Positions 1 to 8,687 of a stretch of DNA of 64,000 nucleotides are shown here, piece after piece; positions within the stretch are counted from its first letter, which is position 1; each line of letters starts with the position of its first letter. This DNA is from Clostridia bacterium (GTDB taxonomy: Bacteria > Bacillota > Clostridia > Oscillospirales > Acutalibacteraceae). Position numbers and translations under genes: made by a program. The notes under the pieces were generated by a model that was not told where the DNA came from, did not search any database, and saw nothing but the letters and a program-made list of their open reading frames with translations. The DNA lies in contig JAFQJH010000004.1 in the NCBI GenBank assembly GCA_017415025.1, positions 1-64,000 of the forward strand. The letters are read 5' to 3'.

Positions 1-490
1 CATTTGTAAAAATCTCATCTGGCCACTCCTGACCTGCAAGATACTCGCTGACGGCAAACAGAATCTGATGGTTTTCTGACCAGTAGCACATACTATCGTC
101 ACCCGGCTCGTCCATAAAATATTTAAAGCCGAGAAAAGTGCTTTTAATAAGAGCCGAGCATCTGTCACTCAGCGGACAGTCCTTGTAAATTTTAAAAAGC
201 ATCTGTGCTCTGAAGTCTGCACAGTCAAAGCGTTTGTTCATATATTCCGTCTGTTTGTAAAGAAGCCGAAACACTTCGTCCTCGCTGAATGACGGATCTG
301 TCTGCTTGCCGACGAGAAACAAATACAAATCCTCAAAGCTTTTACCGTTAATATTGAGTGAATATTTGTCAGCGTTTGCTTTGTCGGGTAAGTCAGGTAC
401 AGATTTTATGCGAAGCAGACAAACAAGCTGGGCTGCCGTAATTATTACCACAAGCACAATCACGGTAAGTAACAAATAAAAAAATGTCAT
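1..490 (-). CDS. Membrane-anchored protein of unknown function (5' part, runs off left edge)
   Basis: An open frame runs from an ATG at 490-488 to the left edge without a stop, so about 163 N-terminal residues are visible. Residues 2-22 form one hydrophobic segment (TFFYLLLTVIVLVVIITAAQ), most likely an uncleaved membrane anchor or signal anchor. The rest is soluble, acidic and aromatic-rich; a conspicuous WSENHQILFAVSEYLAGQ stretch near residues 138-155 may belong to a helical toroid-type glycan-active protein, but I do not recognise the family. It starts only 4 bases after the stop of the 2-hydroxyacid dehydrogenase gene and is probably the third gene of that operon, so a role in the same sugar-acid pathway is an inference from position. 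Confidence 0.75.
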   Translation of the reverse strand, partial: MTFFYLLLTVIVLVVIITAAQLVCLLRIKSVPDLPDKANADKYSLNINGKSFEDLYLFLVGKQTDPSFSEDEVFRLLYKQTEYMNKRFDCADFRAQMLFKIYKDCPLSDRCSALIKSTFLGFKYFMDEPGDDSMCYWSENHQILFAVSEYLAGQEWPDEIFTN

Positions 491-494
491 AGGC

Positions 495-1490
495 TTATGC
501 CATCCTCTCAAGAGCCTCGAGTGTTACCTCGAAGCGTGTGGGACTTGACGAAAGGAAGCTCTTCATTTCTTCTATCATATAGTAAGCCATACGCTGAGGC
601 TCGTTGCCGATACTGCCTGCAATATGGGGTGTAAGTATTGCATTGGGTACCCAGAAAAGCGGATTTATGTACGGGAAAAATTCTTTTTTCAGCACATCAG
701 CCACAAAGGTCCGTGACGGATGAAGAAGAAGTGAGAGTGCAAGTGAATACTCCGCAACCTGTGCACCTCTACCCGTGTTAATGAAAGTGGAATGCTTTTT
801 CATTTTCTTGAAAAGCTTAGCATTGAAAACATTTTCAAGCTCAGGCTTGTTGGCAAGGTGGTTACTGATTATGTCGCACTCGCTGAAAATTGTCTCCATA
901 TCAACCAAAGTTACACCAAGCTCTTTCGCTGTTTCTGCAGGAATAAACGGGTCGCACGCATAAACCTCAACATCGAAATCCTTAAGGCGTTCCGCAACCA
1001 TTCTGCCGATTGCACCAAGGCCGATAAGTCCGACCTTACAACCGAAGCAACCCGTTGAAGACTGCGCAAATGCAAGAGAACGCAAGGGCAGGATGCGGTA
1101 ATACTTAGCCGCCTGGAAAAAGCCCTTTGCCGCAAGTGAAATCTGTGCAACGGTATACTCTGCAACAGGAACGGCATTAGCCGCAAAAGCAGAGTATACC
1201 TTTATTCCGCTTTCAAGAAACGGCCGTGCAAAATACTGCACCGTACCTGCAGAATAAAATACAGCCTTGAGGTCAGGCATATACTCGGCAATTTCCTCTT
1301 TTGTGAACTGCGGCATTCCCCAGGTGGAAAAGGCAATCTCACAACCCTTGAGAAAATCTCTGTACTCTTCAATATTATTTTTATTTATCCTTGGCGAAAG
1401 CTCACCGTACTCACTTAATTTTTCAAGCACCTCAGGTGTATAAACCTTGGAAAACTGGAGCTGATTGCTGCCTAAAAGTGCGATTTTCAT
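495..1490 (-). CDS. D-isomer-specific 2-hydroxyacid dehydrogenase family protein
   Basis: 331 residues, usual for NAD-dependent D-2-hydroxyacid dehydrogenases, which reduce 2-keto acids to D-2-hydroxyacids or the reverse in the cytoplasm. A Rossmann motif GLIGLGAIGR lies near residues 154-163, followed by an acidic residue in YACDPF; the family signature around FINTGRGAQV and the late HIAG histidine (about residue 290) are present. The middle is family-typical (NAVPVAEYTVAQ). The ATG overlaps the TGA of the upstream isomerase gene in an ATGA junction, so the two are translationally coupled. The pairing with a sugar isomerase/epimerase suggests oxidation of a sugar acid or polyol rather than glycerate or lactate metabolism; the exact substrate cannot be read from sequence. 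Confidence 0.85.
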   Translation of the reverse strand: MKIALLGSNQLQFSKVYTPEVLEKLSEYGELSPRINKNNIEEYRDFLKGCEIAFSTWGMPQFTKEEIAEYMPDLKAVFYSAGTVQYFARPFLESGIKVYSAFAANAVPVAEYTVAQISLAAKGFFQAAKYYRILPLRSLAFAQSSTGCFGCKVGLIGLGAIGRMVAERLKDFDVEVYACDPFIPAETAKELGVTLVDMETIFSECDIISNHLANKPELENVFNAKLFKKMKKHSTFINTGRGAQVAEYSLALSLLLHPSRTFVADVLKKEFFPYINPLFWVPNAILTPHIAGSIGNEPQRMAYYMIEEMKSFLSSSPTRFEVTLEALERMA

Positions 1491-2257
1491 TTTTTGCCAC
1501 CCACCTTATTTTTAAGCTTTTTCATATCATTTACCATTGAAAAGGGGAAACCGAATAGTCCGCAGGGATATGTGTATTCAAGAAGCATATTGCCGTCAAA
1601 TCCTGATTGCTTCAGCTTGTCGATTAAGGTATCTATATAGCCTGGCCTGAATAACGGAAACTGCTCACGGCTCTGCTCGGAATAGGAAATATGAACGGTT
1701 TCAATATACGGCAGCGTACGTTCAATGCGGTCAAGGTCGTATTCAAGCCGTTTATAACGTGACTGGAAATATGTTCTGAAATTGTCACAGCCGACATCCT
1801 TGTGTATTTTCAGAAAAGCATCAGTATTATCGTTAAATGTGTTATCGTGACATTCGGGGCAGACGATGAGTCCGTATTCTTTGGCTGTCGCACAGATGCT
1901 TTTTGTGTCTTCAACTATTATTTTATACGTTAGTTCGTCAGTCTTTTCGCTGTCAGCCCTACCGAGCCAAACACGGACACTACGTGCACCCATAGTGCTT
2001 GCAATTTCGCAAATTTCTTTCCACTCATCGGCATTTTTACTGCCCACACGGTAATAACTGCCGAATGAATTTATGCGTATGCCTGCTTTGTCACAAAGCT
2101 CCTTCGCTTTTCTTGCATCCGCAATGCTTCTAACGTGAACGTCTCCGCCCCACTCGATACAGTCTATTTCAGCCTTTACGGCTATATCAACTATTTTTTC
2201 AAGACTTTTTATCTGACGGAAGGACGTGGATGTAAAACCGAATTGCACAATAATCAC
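1487..2257 (-). CDS. Sugar phosphate isomerase/epimerase family protein (xylose isomerase-like TIM barrel)
   Basis: 256 residues with the AP-endonuclease-2/xylose-isomerase-like barrel layout. Visible family landmarks are the CIEWGGDVH strand near residue 34, VCPECHDN near 130 (a metal-binding Glu/His region), ETVHISY near 185 and the closing MLLEYT strand near 224. Such proteins interconvert ketoses or sugar acids using a divalent metal. The start is a GTG at 2257; a second GTG at 2248 is also possible because GGTGAT lies just before it. The stop overlaps the start of the dehydrogenase gene by 4 bases. With that neighbour it likely supplies one step in catabolism of an uncommon sugar; substrate unknown. 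Confidence 0.8.
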   Translation of the reverse strand: MIIVQFGFTSTSFRQIKSLEKIVDIAVKAEIDCIEWGGDVHVRSIADARKAKELCDKAGIRINSFGSYYRVGSKNADEWKEICEIASTMGARSVRVWLGRADSEKTDELTYKIIVEDTKSICATAKEYGLIVCPECHDNTFNDNTDAFLKIHKDVGCDNFRTYFQSRYKRLEYDLDRIERTLPYIETVHISYSEQSREQFPLFRPGYIDTLIDKLKQSGFDGNMLLEYTYPCGLFGFPFSMVNDMKKLKNKVGGKK

Positions 2258-2335
2258 CAGCCATACTCTTTATTATTTTTCAGTTTATCATATTAATTGT
2301 CGAAACTCAATAAAAAAAGCGACAGCATCGAACAA

Positions 2336-2363
2336 AAGCACGACTTTAAGGTAAGCCGTGCTT
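2336..2363 (-). terminator. Hairpin downstream of the GH63-like gene
   Basis: Perfect 7-bp arms AAGCACG and CGTGCTT flank a 14-base loop immediately after the stop at 2368. The run of T is short on the minus strand, so termination strength is uncertain; it still separates the GH63-like gene from the isomerase operon. Confidence 0.5.
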
Positions 2364-2367
2364 ATTT

Positions 2368-4050
2368 TTACTGCTCATTCATTAAATCAAACGCGAGAGT
2401 AACACTCCACCCGTAATCTCTGATTGCCTGATATTTCACTCTGAAATCATAAGGCTCGTAAACTTCACCTTTTCTGTTAAAGCAGAAAGGAGGAATCTTG
2501 TTTTCGCTGTCATAAAACTCATAAACGGTACCCGTACGGTTATACCACTCATTGATAACATCAAGCGTTTTATCCTTGATGTTCTGTGACAAACAGTGGT
2601 GTCCGTAATCTGCAAGTCCCTTTGAAATCATATAGTTATAATTAATCCAGACGGGACCGCGCCACATGTCCGTACCGAAGCTTTTGTCTTTTTTAGATAT
2701 GCTTGGAACGGGAAATTCCGTGTCGAATTCTTTGGGATTATTAAGATGTTCAACGAGTTTTGCACACTGTTCCTTATCACATACACCCGCAAAAATCGGC
2801 AAAAAGGAAGCAACAGAGCTTACCTTACTGAAGCGGTCAGCGGTTATATCGAAATCATAGTAGAAGCCGTTTTCTTCACACCACAGGATACTGTTAATAT
2901 CAGCGTTCGCTTTTTTGTTCCATTCAGTAAAAAAATCTGAATTTTCTTTATCACCGAGTTCGTCGGCAATTTTCTTCATATAACGGGTTTCGTTTGCTAT
3001 ATAACAGGAGAAGTCAACAGCATAAAGGTCACTTTTCGTATCAAATCTCGGTGAATTGTCCATTCCCGATTCATCGCAACGGTTATTGAGCTCAGGGTTG
3101 GTGTGCCAGGAATAAAGCTCCTTTTCGGTCTTTCTTCTGTTATTACGGCACCAGAGCAAGAACTTTTTATTATTTTCAAAAACAATTCGGAGGAATTCTG
3201 TATCTCCGCTTTTTTTATAAACAAGCCAAGCACCCCAACCTATAACGGGAGGCTGAGTTATATCGGAAATAAAATCAGGCTTTGACATATGAGGGATAAA
3301 CCCGTCTTCACGCTGAACATCAAACAGAGCAAGAATCAAATTCTGAGCAATCTTTGTGTCAAGATGTCTGTGTCCGATGGCATGAAAGACCGAATCCCAC
3401 AGCCACATGTTTCGATGAGGCAGACGGTCGGGAGTTGACCATATTCTTTTTATATTTCCCTCGGGTGAACAAAGCTGACTTCGCATCACACTAATGCATT
3501 TGGCGTATAGCGGAGCATATATGTTATCACCCGAAAGAATTTTTTCATAGGGCTTTAGTTTTTTTGTCTTAAGCTCATCAAGGTCAAGGTTAATGCCTTT
3601 TTCACAAAGGGTAACAACCTCAGCTTCACTTTTACCGTAAGCGAAAGCAAACCTGCCTTCTCTTCTGAGAAGAGCCGTATATTCGCCGTCATTACTGTCG
3701 TATATCACTGTGTCACCGTTTCTGATGATTTTACATTCACCGTCACATCTTACTAAAACATCTGCGATTTCTCCGTAAGTGCCGACAACAAGATGCCTCT
3801 CAGCAAACAGTATACTGAATGTACCTGTAAATGTTTTGAGCTCAATCATATCGGAGGTCACACACTGAATGTCAGGCTCAGCCAGGTTACTCAGATTGCT
3901 GAAAAAAAGTGTCCTTCGGCAAAGAGATTCGAATATTATACCGATTTTATCACCTGAAAGTGTGCCTGCAAAATCATCGGTAAATAAAGCATCACCGTCA
4001 AGGGCGGAGAAAGCAAAAAGCTGTCCCTGACCCCATTTTTTTGGTACCAT
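2368..4050 (-). CDS. GH63/MGH1-like (alpha/alpha)6-barrel glycosidase
   Basis: 560 residues. The C-terminal two thirds carry the trehalase/GH63-type toroid: PHRNMWLWDSVFHAIGHRHL near residues 209-228 with the likely catalytic Asp, REDGFIPHM near 248, and DMWRGPVWINYNYMISKGLA near 465 with the second catalytic region. This is the pattern of mannosylglycerate hydrolase-like and glucosidase members acting on short alpha-linked glycosides. The first ~180 residues form a beta-rich N-terminal domain. There is no signal peptide, so it acts in the cytoplasm, fitting the transporter gene 12 bases upstream. ATG at 4050 is preceded by GGAG at good spacing. Exact specificity (mannosyl versus glucosyl) is not decidable. 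Confidence 0.8.
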   Translation of the reverse strand: MVPKKWGQGQLFAFSALDGDALFTDDFAGTLSGDKIGIIFESLCRRTLFFSNLSNLAEPDIQCVTSDMIELKTFTGTFSILFAERHLVVGTYGEIADVLVRCDGECKIIRNGDTVIYDSNDGEYTALLRREGRFAFAYGKSEAEVVTLCEKGINLDLDELKTKKLKPYEKILSGDNIYAPLYAKCISVMRSQLCSPEGNIKRIWSTPDRLPHRNMWLWDSVFHAIGHRHLDTKIAQNLILALFDVQREDGFIPHMSKPDFISDITQPPVIGWGAWLVYKKSGDTEFLRIVFENNKKFLLWCRNNRRKTEKELYSWHTNPELNNRCDESGMDNSPRFDTKSDLYAVDFSCYIANETRYMKKIADELGDKENSDFFTEWNKKANADINSILWCEENGFYYDFDITADRFSKVSSVASFLPIFAGVCDKEQCAKLVEHLNNPKEFDTEFPVPSISKKDKSFGTDMWRGPVWINYNYMISKGLADYGHHCLSQNIKDKTLDVINEWYNRTGTVYEFYDSENKIPPFCFNRKGEVYEPYDFRVKYQAIRDYGWSVTLAFDLMNEQ

Positions 4051-4062
4051 TATTCTGACTCC

Positions 4063-5523
4063 TTACACTGTCTCGACTTCTTCAAGTCTTGCCTTCGACT
4101 CAGCTCGGATTACTTCGAGCTCTGCCATAATTTTTTCCTTGCGCTTGCCCGTGAAGTTATCAAACATCATAACGATTGCAGGAACAAGGTTGCCGATGAT
4201 TCCGGGAATTGCAACGAGCAGGAAAATGCCGTGCAATGTTTCGGGTGTCTGAACAGCTTCAACGAGCTGATCGCCGACCTTCTGGGCGCTCTGATAACCG
4301 ATAAGCGCAAGTCCGCCGTTTACAAGAAGCTCTTTCCAGAGAGCTGAAATTCTTGAAACCATTGTATTGAAAGCAAATACCATACCCTCGTTACGCTGTG
4401 CAAAACCGTATTTCTTGTAGCTTTTCCATTCCATGTAGTCTGTCGAGTCGGCAAGAAGGATTCGTCTTGCGGCACTCATACCTGCATTCGGAAGACCGCC
4501 GAGTGCTATGAGTATACCTACAATCCAAAGGTTCTTGTAACCGAAGAACAAAAGAAGAATATAGCAGATTGCAGTATGTAAATAACCGAGAACAACAATA
4601 TCTCTTGACGAAAGCTTTTTGCCGATAAACGGAACAGAGAAAAGACCGCCGTAAGAAAGTGCCGAGCTTCCGATTTCAACATAGGTTTTCATACCGTAAT
4701 TGCCGAGAGTCTGCTTATAGAAGAAGGGAAGTGAATTGTAGCAGACCTGTCTTATCGAGTCGATACACTGGCTGAGGCAAAGCAGAAGGAGCGGCCTGTT
4801 GAGTAAAATGAGTTTATAGTCGATTTTGACTTTTTTGTCGTTTCTCGGAGGAAGCACAAGGTTTCTTTCCTTGAGTGTCATACAGGGTACGAGCATTGTG
4901 AAAAGACCGAGTATGCCAAAAAGAGCTGCAACAGAGAAGAATGCCCATTTTTCTGAATTGTAATCTCCGTCCATCATATCAATGATAATGGGAACAAGAC
5001 CGCCCGGAAGCATAGAGCCGAGAGTCGATGCAACCTGCGCAACGGTGTAGAAATTCTTTCTTGATTTTGCATTGGCAGTCATTCTGACTGAAAGAGTTGA
5101 GAGTGCCACATCAAAAAAGGTGTCGGCAATATTGAATGCAAGGAAGAGTATGAAGCTCCATATAAAGTTGAATGTTACCGATGAAGACGGAACAACAAAA
5201 AGGAGAATAGAAGAAAGGGTAAAGGGGATTGCAGAGGCTCGCATAAACGTTCTTGCATTACCCTTGCCCGAACGGTTACCGTCAAGAAGAGCACCGACAA
5301 TAGGTGCAATAAGAATATTAACACCTGTCGTAGCCGATTTCATAGCAACGATCTGTGAGGACTTGAGTCCCATATAGTCATACATAAACTGGTCAGTATA
5401 TGTACCAACGCAGTCCTGACCCATACAGTTGCCGAAAACGCCCGAAACGTAACCTACCTGTTCTTTTAAAGCAACATCAGGATTATTTTTGAAAGATTCA
5501 AATTTTTCTTTTAATTTACCCAT
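4063..5523 (-). CDS. MFS/GPH-family sugar transporter
   Basis: 486 residues with about 12 hydrophobic segments spread evenly through the protein and a charged C-terminal tail, typical of glycoside-pentoside-hexuronide:cation symporters. Family-like features include the early MYDYMGLKSSQI region, the ARTFMRASAIPFTLSS loop and the SARRILLADSTDYMEWKSYKK segment near residue 350 which follows the pattern of GPH transporters. It would import an oligosaccharide or glycoside with a cation. It lies between a metallophosphoesterase gene (18 bases upstream) and the GH63-like gene (12 bases downstream), forming one operon in which uptake feeds the cytoplasmic glycosidase. AAGGAG precedes the ATG. Confidence 0.85.
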   Translation of the reverse strand: MGKLKEKFESFKNNPDVALKEQVGYVSGVFGNCMGQDCVGTYTDQFMYDYMGLKSSQIVAMKSATTGVNILIAPIVGALLDGNRSGKGNARTFMRASAIPFTLSSILLFVVPSSSVTFNFIWSFILFLAFNIADTFFDVALSTLSVRMTANAKSRKNFYTVAQVASTLGSMLPGGLVPIIIDMMDGDYNSEKWAFFSVAALFGILGLFTMLVPCMTLKERNLVLPPRNDKKVKIDYKLILLNRPLLLLCLSQCIDSIRQVCYNSLPFFYKQTLGNYGMKTYVEIGSSALSYGGLFSVPFIGKKLSSRDIVVLGYLHTAICYILLLFFGYKNLWIVGILIALGGLPNAGMSAARRILLADSTDYMEWKSYKKYGFAQRNEGMVFAFNTMVSRISALWKELLVNGGLALIGYQSAQKVGDQLVEAVQTPETLHGIFLLVAIPGIIGNLVPAIVMMFDNFTGKRKEKIMAELEVIRAESKARLEEVETV

Positions 5524-5541
5524 TTTGTTTTCTCCTTGTAC

Positions 5542-6630
5542 TTATTTGTGGTTGTATATTCTTTCGGCAGTGTAAGTACCGTCTGCTTTGATACTGAGAA
5601 GCGTTGCGCCCTGAATCCAATCGCTTTCGGGGGAATCAAACTTGGTTTCCATATTGTAAACACCGTATCCCGACGGCTGAATATACGAGAAAAGAATGCC
5701 GTCACACATAACACCGAAATCGTTGACGTGGTCGTGACCGAAGTAAACTGCCTGTGCACCGCCCTTTTCTTTCATAGCATCAAAAAGACCTGCATCAAAA
5801 CCTGATTCGCAGATACTTTCTCTTTTTTCACCGTAAAGAAAATCGTCTTCGCTGTATTCTCTTTCGGCTTGATACGGAGGAATGTGCACAACCGTTATTG
5901 ATTTAAATTTGCCGTATTCGGCAGTGAGAGTATCGTGTTTATCTCTATACCACTGTACCTGTGAGGTCTTCACACCGTCGTAAACTTCGCCGTCTTTGGT
6001 GACACCGTATTCTGACTTGCTCTCATCGGTCATATAGCTGCCGGAATCCATAAAGAAGAATACTTCTTTGAGCGTGTTATCTGGATTAAGAATGCTGATG
6101 GTGTAATTTCCGTTCCCGTCAACATCATCCTTACCGTTTTTCATCAGGCAGTGATCGTAAGATGAAAATATATTAACATTTTCCTCTCTTGAAACAGTAA
6201 GAATGCCTTCACCCTCGTGATTTCCCAAAACCGCCGCCCAATAAACGCCGAGACTTTCCATAAGCTCTGCAAATTCAGTTGTTCTTTTTTTATTAAAGCC
6301 CGAGGAAATATTGTCTCCGCCGAAAATAACAAAGTCGGGCTTTTGCTCATTTATGTTATTAACGATGTATGTAACCGTCATATTATCCTTTGCTTTTTTA
6401 CCGTTAAGGTGTGTATCGGTAAACATCAGCACTTTAAAATCGCCGTCACTCTTCTTTTTTATAGTAACACCGTCTTCAGTTTCAGAAACGATTTCAACAT
6501 CGTTCTGTACTTTTTCGACTGATGAAATATCATAGGAAATGCCCTGTGAATTTTTATAAATTACAAAGCCGCTCACACCGATTATCGCTGCCAAAACAAG
6601 AGCAAGGATAATTTTCACAGCTTTTTTCAC
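5542..6630 (-). CDS. Calcineurin-like metallophosphoesterase, N-terminally anchored
   Basis: About 362 residues from a GTG at 6630; this start has AAAGGAG (639-645 of that kb) 8 bases upstream, whereas the longer frame from GTG 6639 would overlap the Shine-Dalgarno. Residues 5-25 are a hydrophobic anchor, putting the catalytic domain outside the membrane. The dinuclear-metal motifs occur in order: FTDTHLNG (DxH), FGGDN (GD), LGNHEGEG (GNHE), VVHIPPYQ and YFGHDHVND (GHDH). The family hydrolyses phosphomonoesters or diesters. It is the first gene of an operon with the MFS transporter and GH63-like enzyme, so it may dephosphorylate a substrate before uptake; this is inference. Confidence 0.88.
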   Translation of the reverse strand: MKKAVKIILALVLAAIIGVSGFVIYKNSQGISYDISSVEKVQNDVEIVSETEDGVTIKKKSDGDFKVLMFTDTHLNGKKAKDNMTVTYIVNNINEQKPDFVIFGGDNISSGFNKKRTTEFAELMESLGVYWAAVLGNHEGEGILTVSREENVNIFSSYDHCLMKNGKDDVDGNGNYTISILNPDNTLKEVFFFMDSGSYMTDESKSEYGVTKDGEVYDGVKTSQVQWYRDKHDTLTAEYGKFKSITVVHIPPYQAEREYSEDDFLYGEKRESICESGFDAGLFDAMKEKGGAQAVYFGHDHVNDFGVMCDGILFSYIQPSGYGVYNMETKFDSPESDWIQGATLLSIKADGTYTAERIYNHK

Positions 6631-6722
6631 ACATACCACTCCTTTATATTTCCTTACGATAATATAATATATCTATTTTATTACGTTTTCCTTGAATATT
6701 TTGATGTATTTCAATCGATTTC

Positions 6723-6751
6723 TTGACTTTTTTGATGTCTGATGATATTAT
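6723..6751 (+). promoter_or_regulatory. Sigma-A-type promoter of the AraC-family gene
   Basis: TTGACT at 6723-6728, 17-base spacer, TATTAT at 6746-6751. A start of transcription near 6758 leaves a very short leader and supports the downstream ATG at 6776 rather than the in-frame ATG at 6761. Confidence 0.7.
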
Positions 6752-6775
6752 CAAAAAAGAATGAGGGTGCATAAT

Positions 6776-7579
6776 ATGTATCATTTCAAATTTGACCCGG
6801 CAGAAAGGTTTTACTACCACCACGGAATGAATAAAAGAGTTGTCGAAGAGGGGGCTTCATGGCCGCATTACCATTCTCTTTATGAAATATATTTTCTTGA
6901 GGAAGGTAACTGCACCTATTTCATTGACAACAAAGTCTATAACGTTCAGCCGGGTGATATTGTAATTATTCCTGACGGTATAATTCACCACACAAAATAC
7001 GATAACATAAAGCATTCAAGAATACTTATCAACTGCAACCGTGCATACATACCGGATTCTATGCAGTCAAATGTTTCTTCGGGTAAATACTTTTACCGAA
7101 ATCCTTTTATAGTTGATGAAGTAAGAAAAACTCTTGAAAAAATAGAAAATGAATATAATCTCAACGACTCTTTTTCAGATGAAGTAATCTCCTGCCACAC
7201 TCACTCGCTGTTTTATCTGCTTATGCGGAATGCAGAGACCTGCATTGACATTGATGACGGTAACAAAATAATTGAGCAGGCGGTGGCATATATAAAAGAA
7301 AACTTTTCGTCGGATATAACGCTTTCGGCTCTGGCTAAAAGGTTTTCCGTCAGTCCGGAGCATTTTTCAAGGTTATTCAAAAAGGAAACAGGATTGGGTT
7401 TTTCAAAGTATCTTAACTCGTTAAGACTGCAGTATGCCGAACAGCTTCTTAAAAGTTCGGAAGGGCAAAGTATAACTCGGATTGCCGAAATATGCGGCTT
7501 TGATGACAGCAATTATTTCTCTAAAAAATTCAAGGAAGTTTACGGCAATTCCCCTAAAAAGGTACAGAAGAAAGGTTAA
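6776..7579 (+). CDS. AraC-family transcriptional regulator with cupin sensor domain
   Basis: 267 residues from ATG 6776, which has GAGGG 8 bases upstream; an in-frame ATG at 6761 precedes that Shine-Dalgarno and is rejected. Residues 25-80 form a cupin (WPHYHSLYEIYFLEEGNC, then QPGDIVIIPDG IIHH) that normally binds a sugar. Residues about 165-262 carry two helix-turn-helix units: ITLSALAKRFSVSPEHFSRL and SITRIAEICGFDDSNYFSKK, with the family-typical FKEVYGNSPKK end. It is divergent from the metallophosphoesterase-MFS-GH63 operon and 36 bases upstream of the GH130 gene, so it is the likely regulator of both. Confidence 0.9.
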   Translation: MYHFKFDPAERFYYHHGMNKRVVEEGASWPHYHSLYEIYFLEEGNCTYFIDNKVYNVQPGDIVIIPDGIIHHTKYDNIKHSRILINCNRAYIPDSMQSNVSSGKYFYRNPFIVDEVRKTLEKIENEYNLNDSFSDEVISCHTHSLFYLLMRNAETCIDIDDGNKIIEQAVAYIKENFSSDITLSALAKRFSVSPEHFSRLFKKETGLGFSKYLNSLRLQYAEQLLKSSEGQSITRIAEICGFDDSNYFSKKFKEVYGNSPKKVQKKG

Positions 7580-7615
7580 GATATTGCAAAAAAATATTTG
7601 AAATGAGATGGGATT

Positions 7616-8632
7616 ATGAAAACATTAAAGCCGAAGCTTTGCAGTGCAGAGTGTATAACAAAAATTGAAAAACCTGTGCTTACAAAGGACGATATACCCT
7701 ACGAAGCATCGCTGATTTTTAATGCAGGTGTTGCTAAGTACAACGGCAGATATGTTATGGTGTTTCGCAACGATTACGGACCGACAGAGGAGACCTTTCC
7801 TGCTGTACGTTTTAAAACTTCACTCGGTCTTGCGACAAGTGATGACGGAATAAAATGGACTGTAAGTGAAAAACCAATTTTTGATAACAAGAATCTTTTG
7901 CCTGAAGATGAGATAAAAAGACTTTACGACCCAAGAATTACAGTTATAGATGGAAAACCTTACCTCTGTATGGCTATGGATACCCTTCACGGCGTGCGAG
8001 GTTGCATCGCTGAAATCGATGATGATTTTGAAAAAATCAACATTATCAGTGCCTCTGCTCCCGATAATCGCAACATGGTACTCTTTCCTGAAAAAATAAA
8101 CGGTAAGTATGTTCGTCTTGAGAGACCGTTCCCCGTTTATTCAAGAGGCAGTAAGGACAGATTTGATCTTTGGCTTTCAACTTCGCCGGATCTCGTTTTT
8201 TGGGGTGAAACCGAGCTTGTTCTTGCCGTTGAAGACGTTCCTTATGCAAATGATAAAATCGGTCCTGCAGCACCGCCGATTAAAACTGACAAGGGCTGGC
8301 TTACAACCTTTCATGCCGTTGATATAGACAGCAAAAGAAGAAAGCACGGCTGGGAAAGAGCGTGGAAGAAAAGATACTGCGCAGGAATTATGCTTCTTGA
8401 CCTTAATGACCCGACAAAAGTTGTCGGTATGAGTAAGCTTCCGCTTATTGCTCCCGAAACTTACTACGAAACACAGACAGGCTTCCGTCAACACGTCATT
8501 TTTCCCGGCGGAATGATTTTAGAGGATAACGGAGAGGTGAAAATTTACTACGGTGCTTCAGATACAGTAGAGTGTCTTGCTACAGCAAGAGTTGAAGATC
8601 TGATTGCACTTTGTACGGATAAACGAAAATAA
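7616..8632 (+). CDS. GH130-family glycoside phosphorylase/hydrolase
   Basis: 338 residues, usual for GH130, a five-bladed beta-propeller family whose characterised members phosphorolyse beta-mannosides (beta-1,4-mannosyl-glucose or mannobiose) or hydrolyse beta-1,2-mannosides. Seen here are the N-terminal NAGVAKYNGRYVMVFRNDYG region, DPRITVIDGKPYLCMAMDT near residue 103 with a likely catalytic Asp, the KIGPAAPPIKTDKGWL segment near 220 and the closing IYYGASDTVECLATARVEDL blade. No signal peptide, so it is intracellular. It follows the AraC-family gene and ends at a strong terminator. Whether it phosphorolyses or hydrolyses cannot be told without aligning the phosphate-binding residues. Confidence 0.85.
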   Translation: MKTLKPKLCSAECITKIEKPVLTKDDIPYEASLIFNAGVAKYNGRYVMVFRNDYGPTEETFPAVRFKTSLGLATSDDGIKWTVSEKPIFDNKNLLPEDEIKRLYDPRITVIDGKPYLCMAMDTLHGVRGCIAEIDDDFEKINIISASAPDNRNMVLFPEKINGKYVRLERPFPVYSRGSKDRFDLWLSTSPDLVFWGETELVLAVEDVPYANDKIGPAAPPIKTDKGWLTTFHAVDIDSKRRKHGWERAWKKRYCAGIMLLDLNDPTKVVGMSKLPLIAPETYYETQTGFRQHVIFPGGMILEDNGEVKIYYGASDTVECLATARVEDLIALCTDKRK

Positions 8633-8656
8633 AAGCAGAAACAATCTTTATTACAC

Positions 8657-8687
8657 GGCACTTACCGAATGGTGAGTGCCTGTTTTT
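8657..8687 (+). terminator. Rho-independent terminator after GH130 gene
   Basis: GGCACTTACC, GAAT loop, GGTGAGTGCC followed by TGTTTTT; one G-T pair in a 10-bp stem. Confidence 0.85.
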
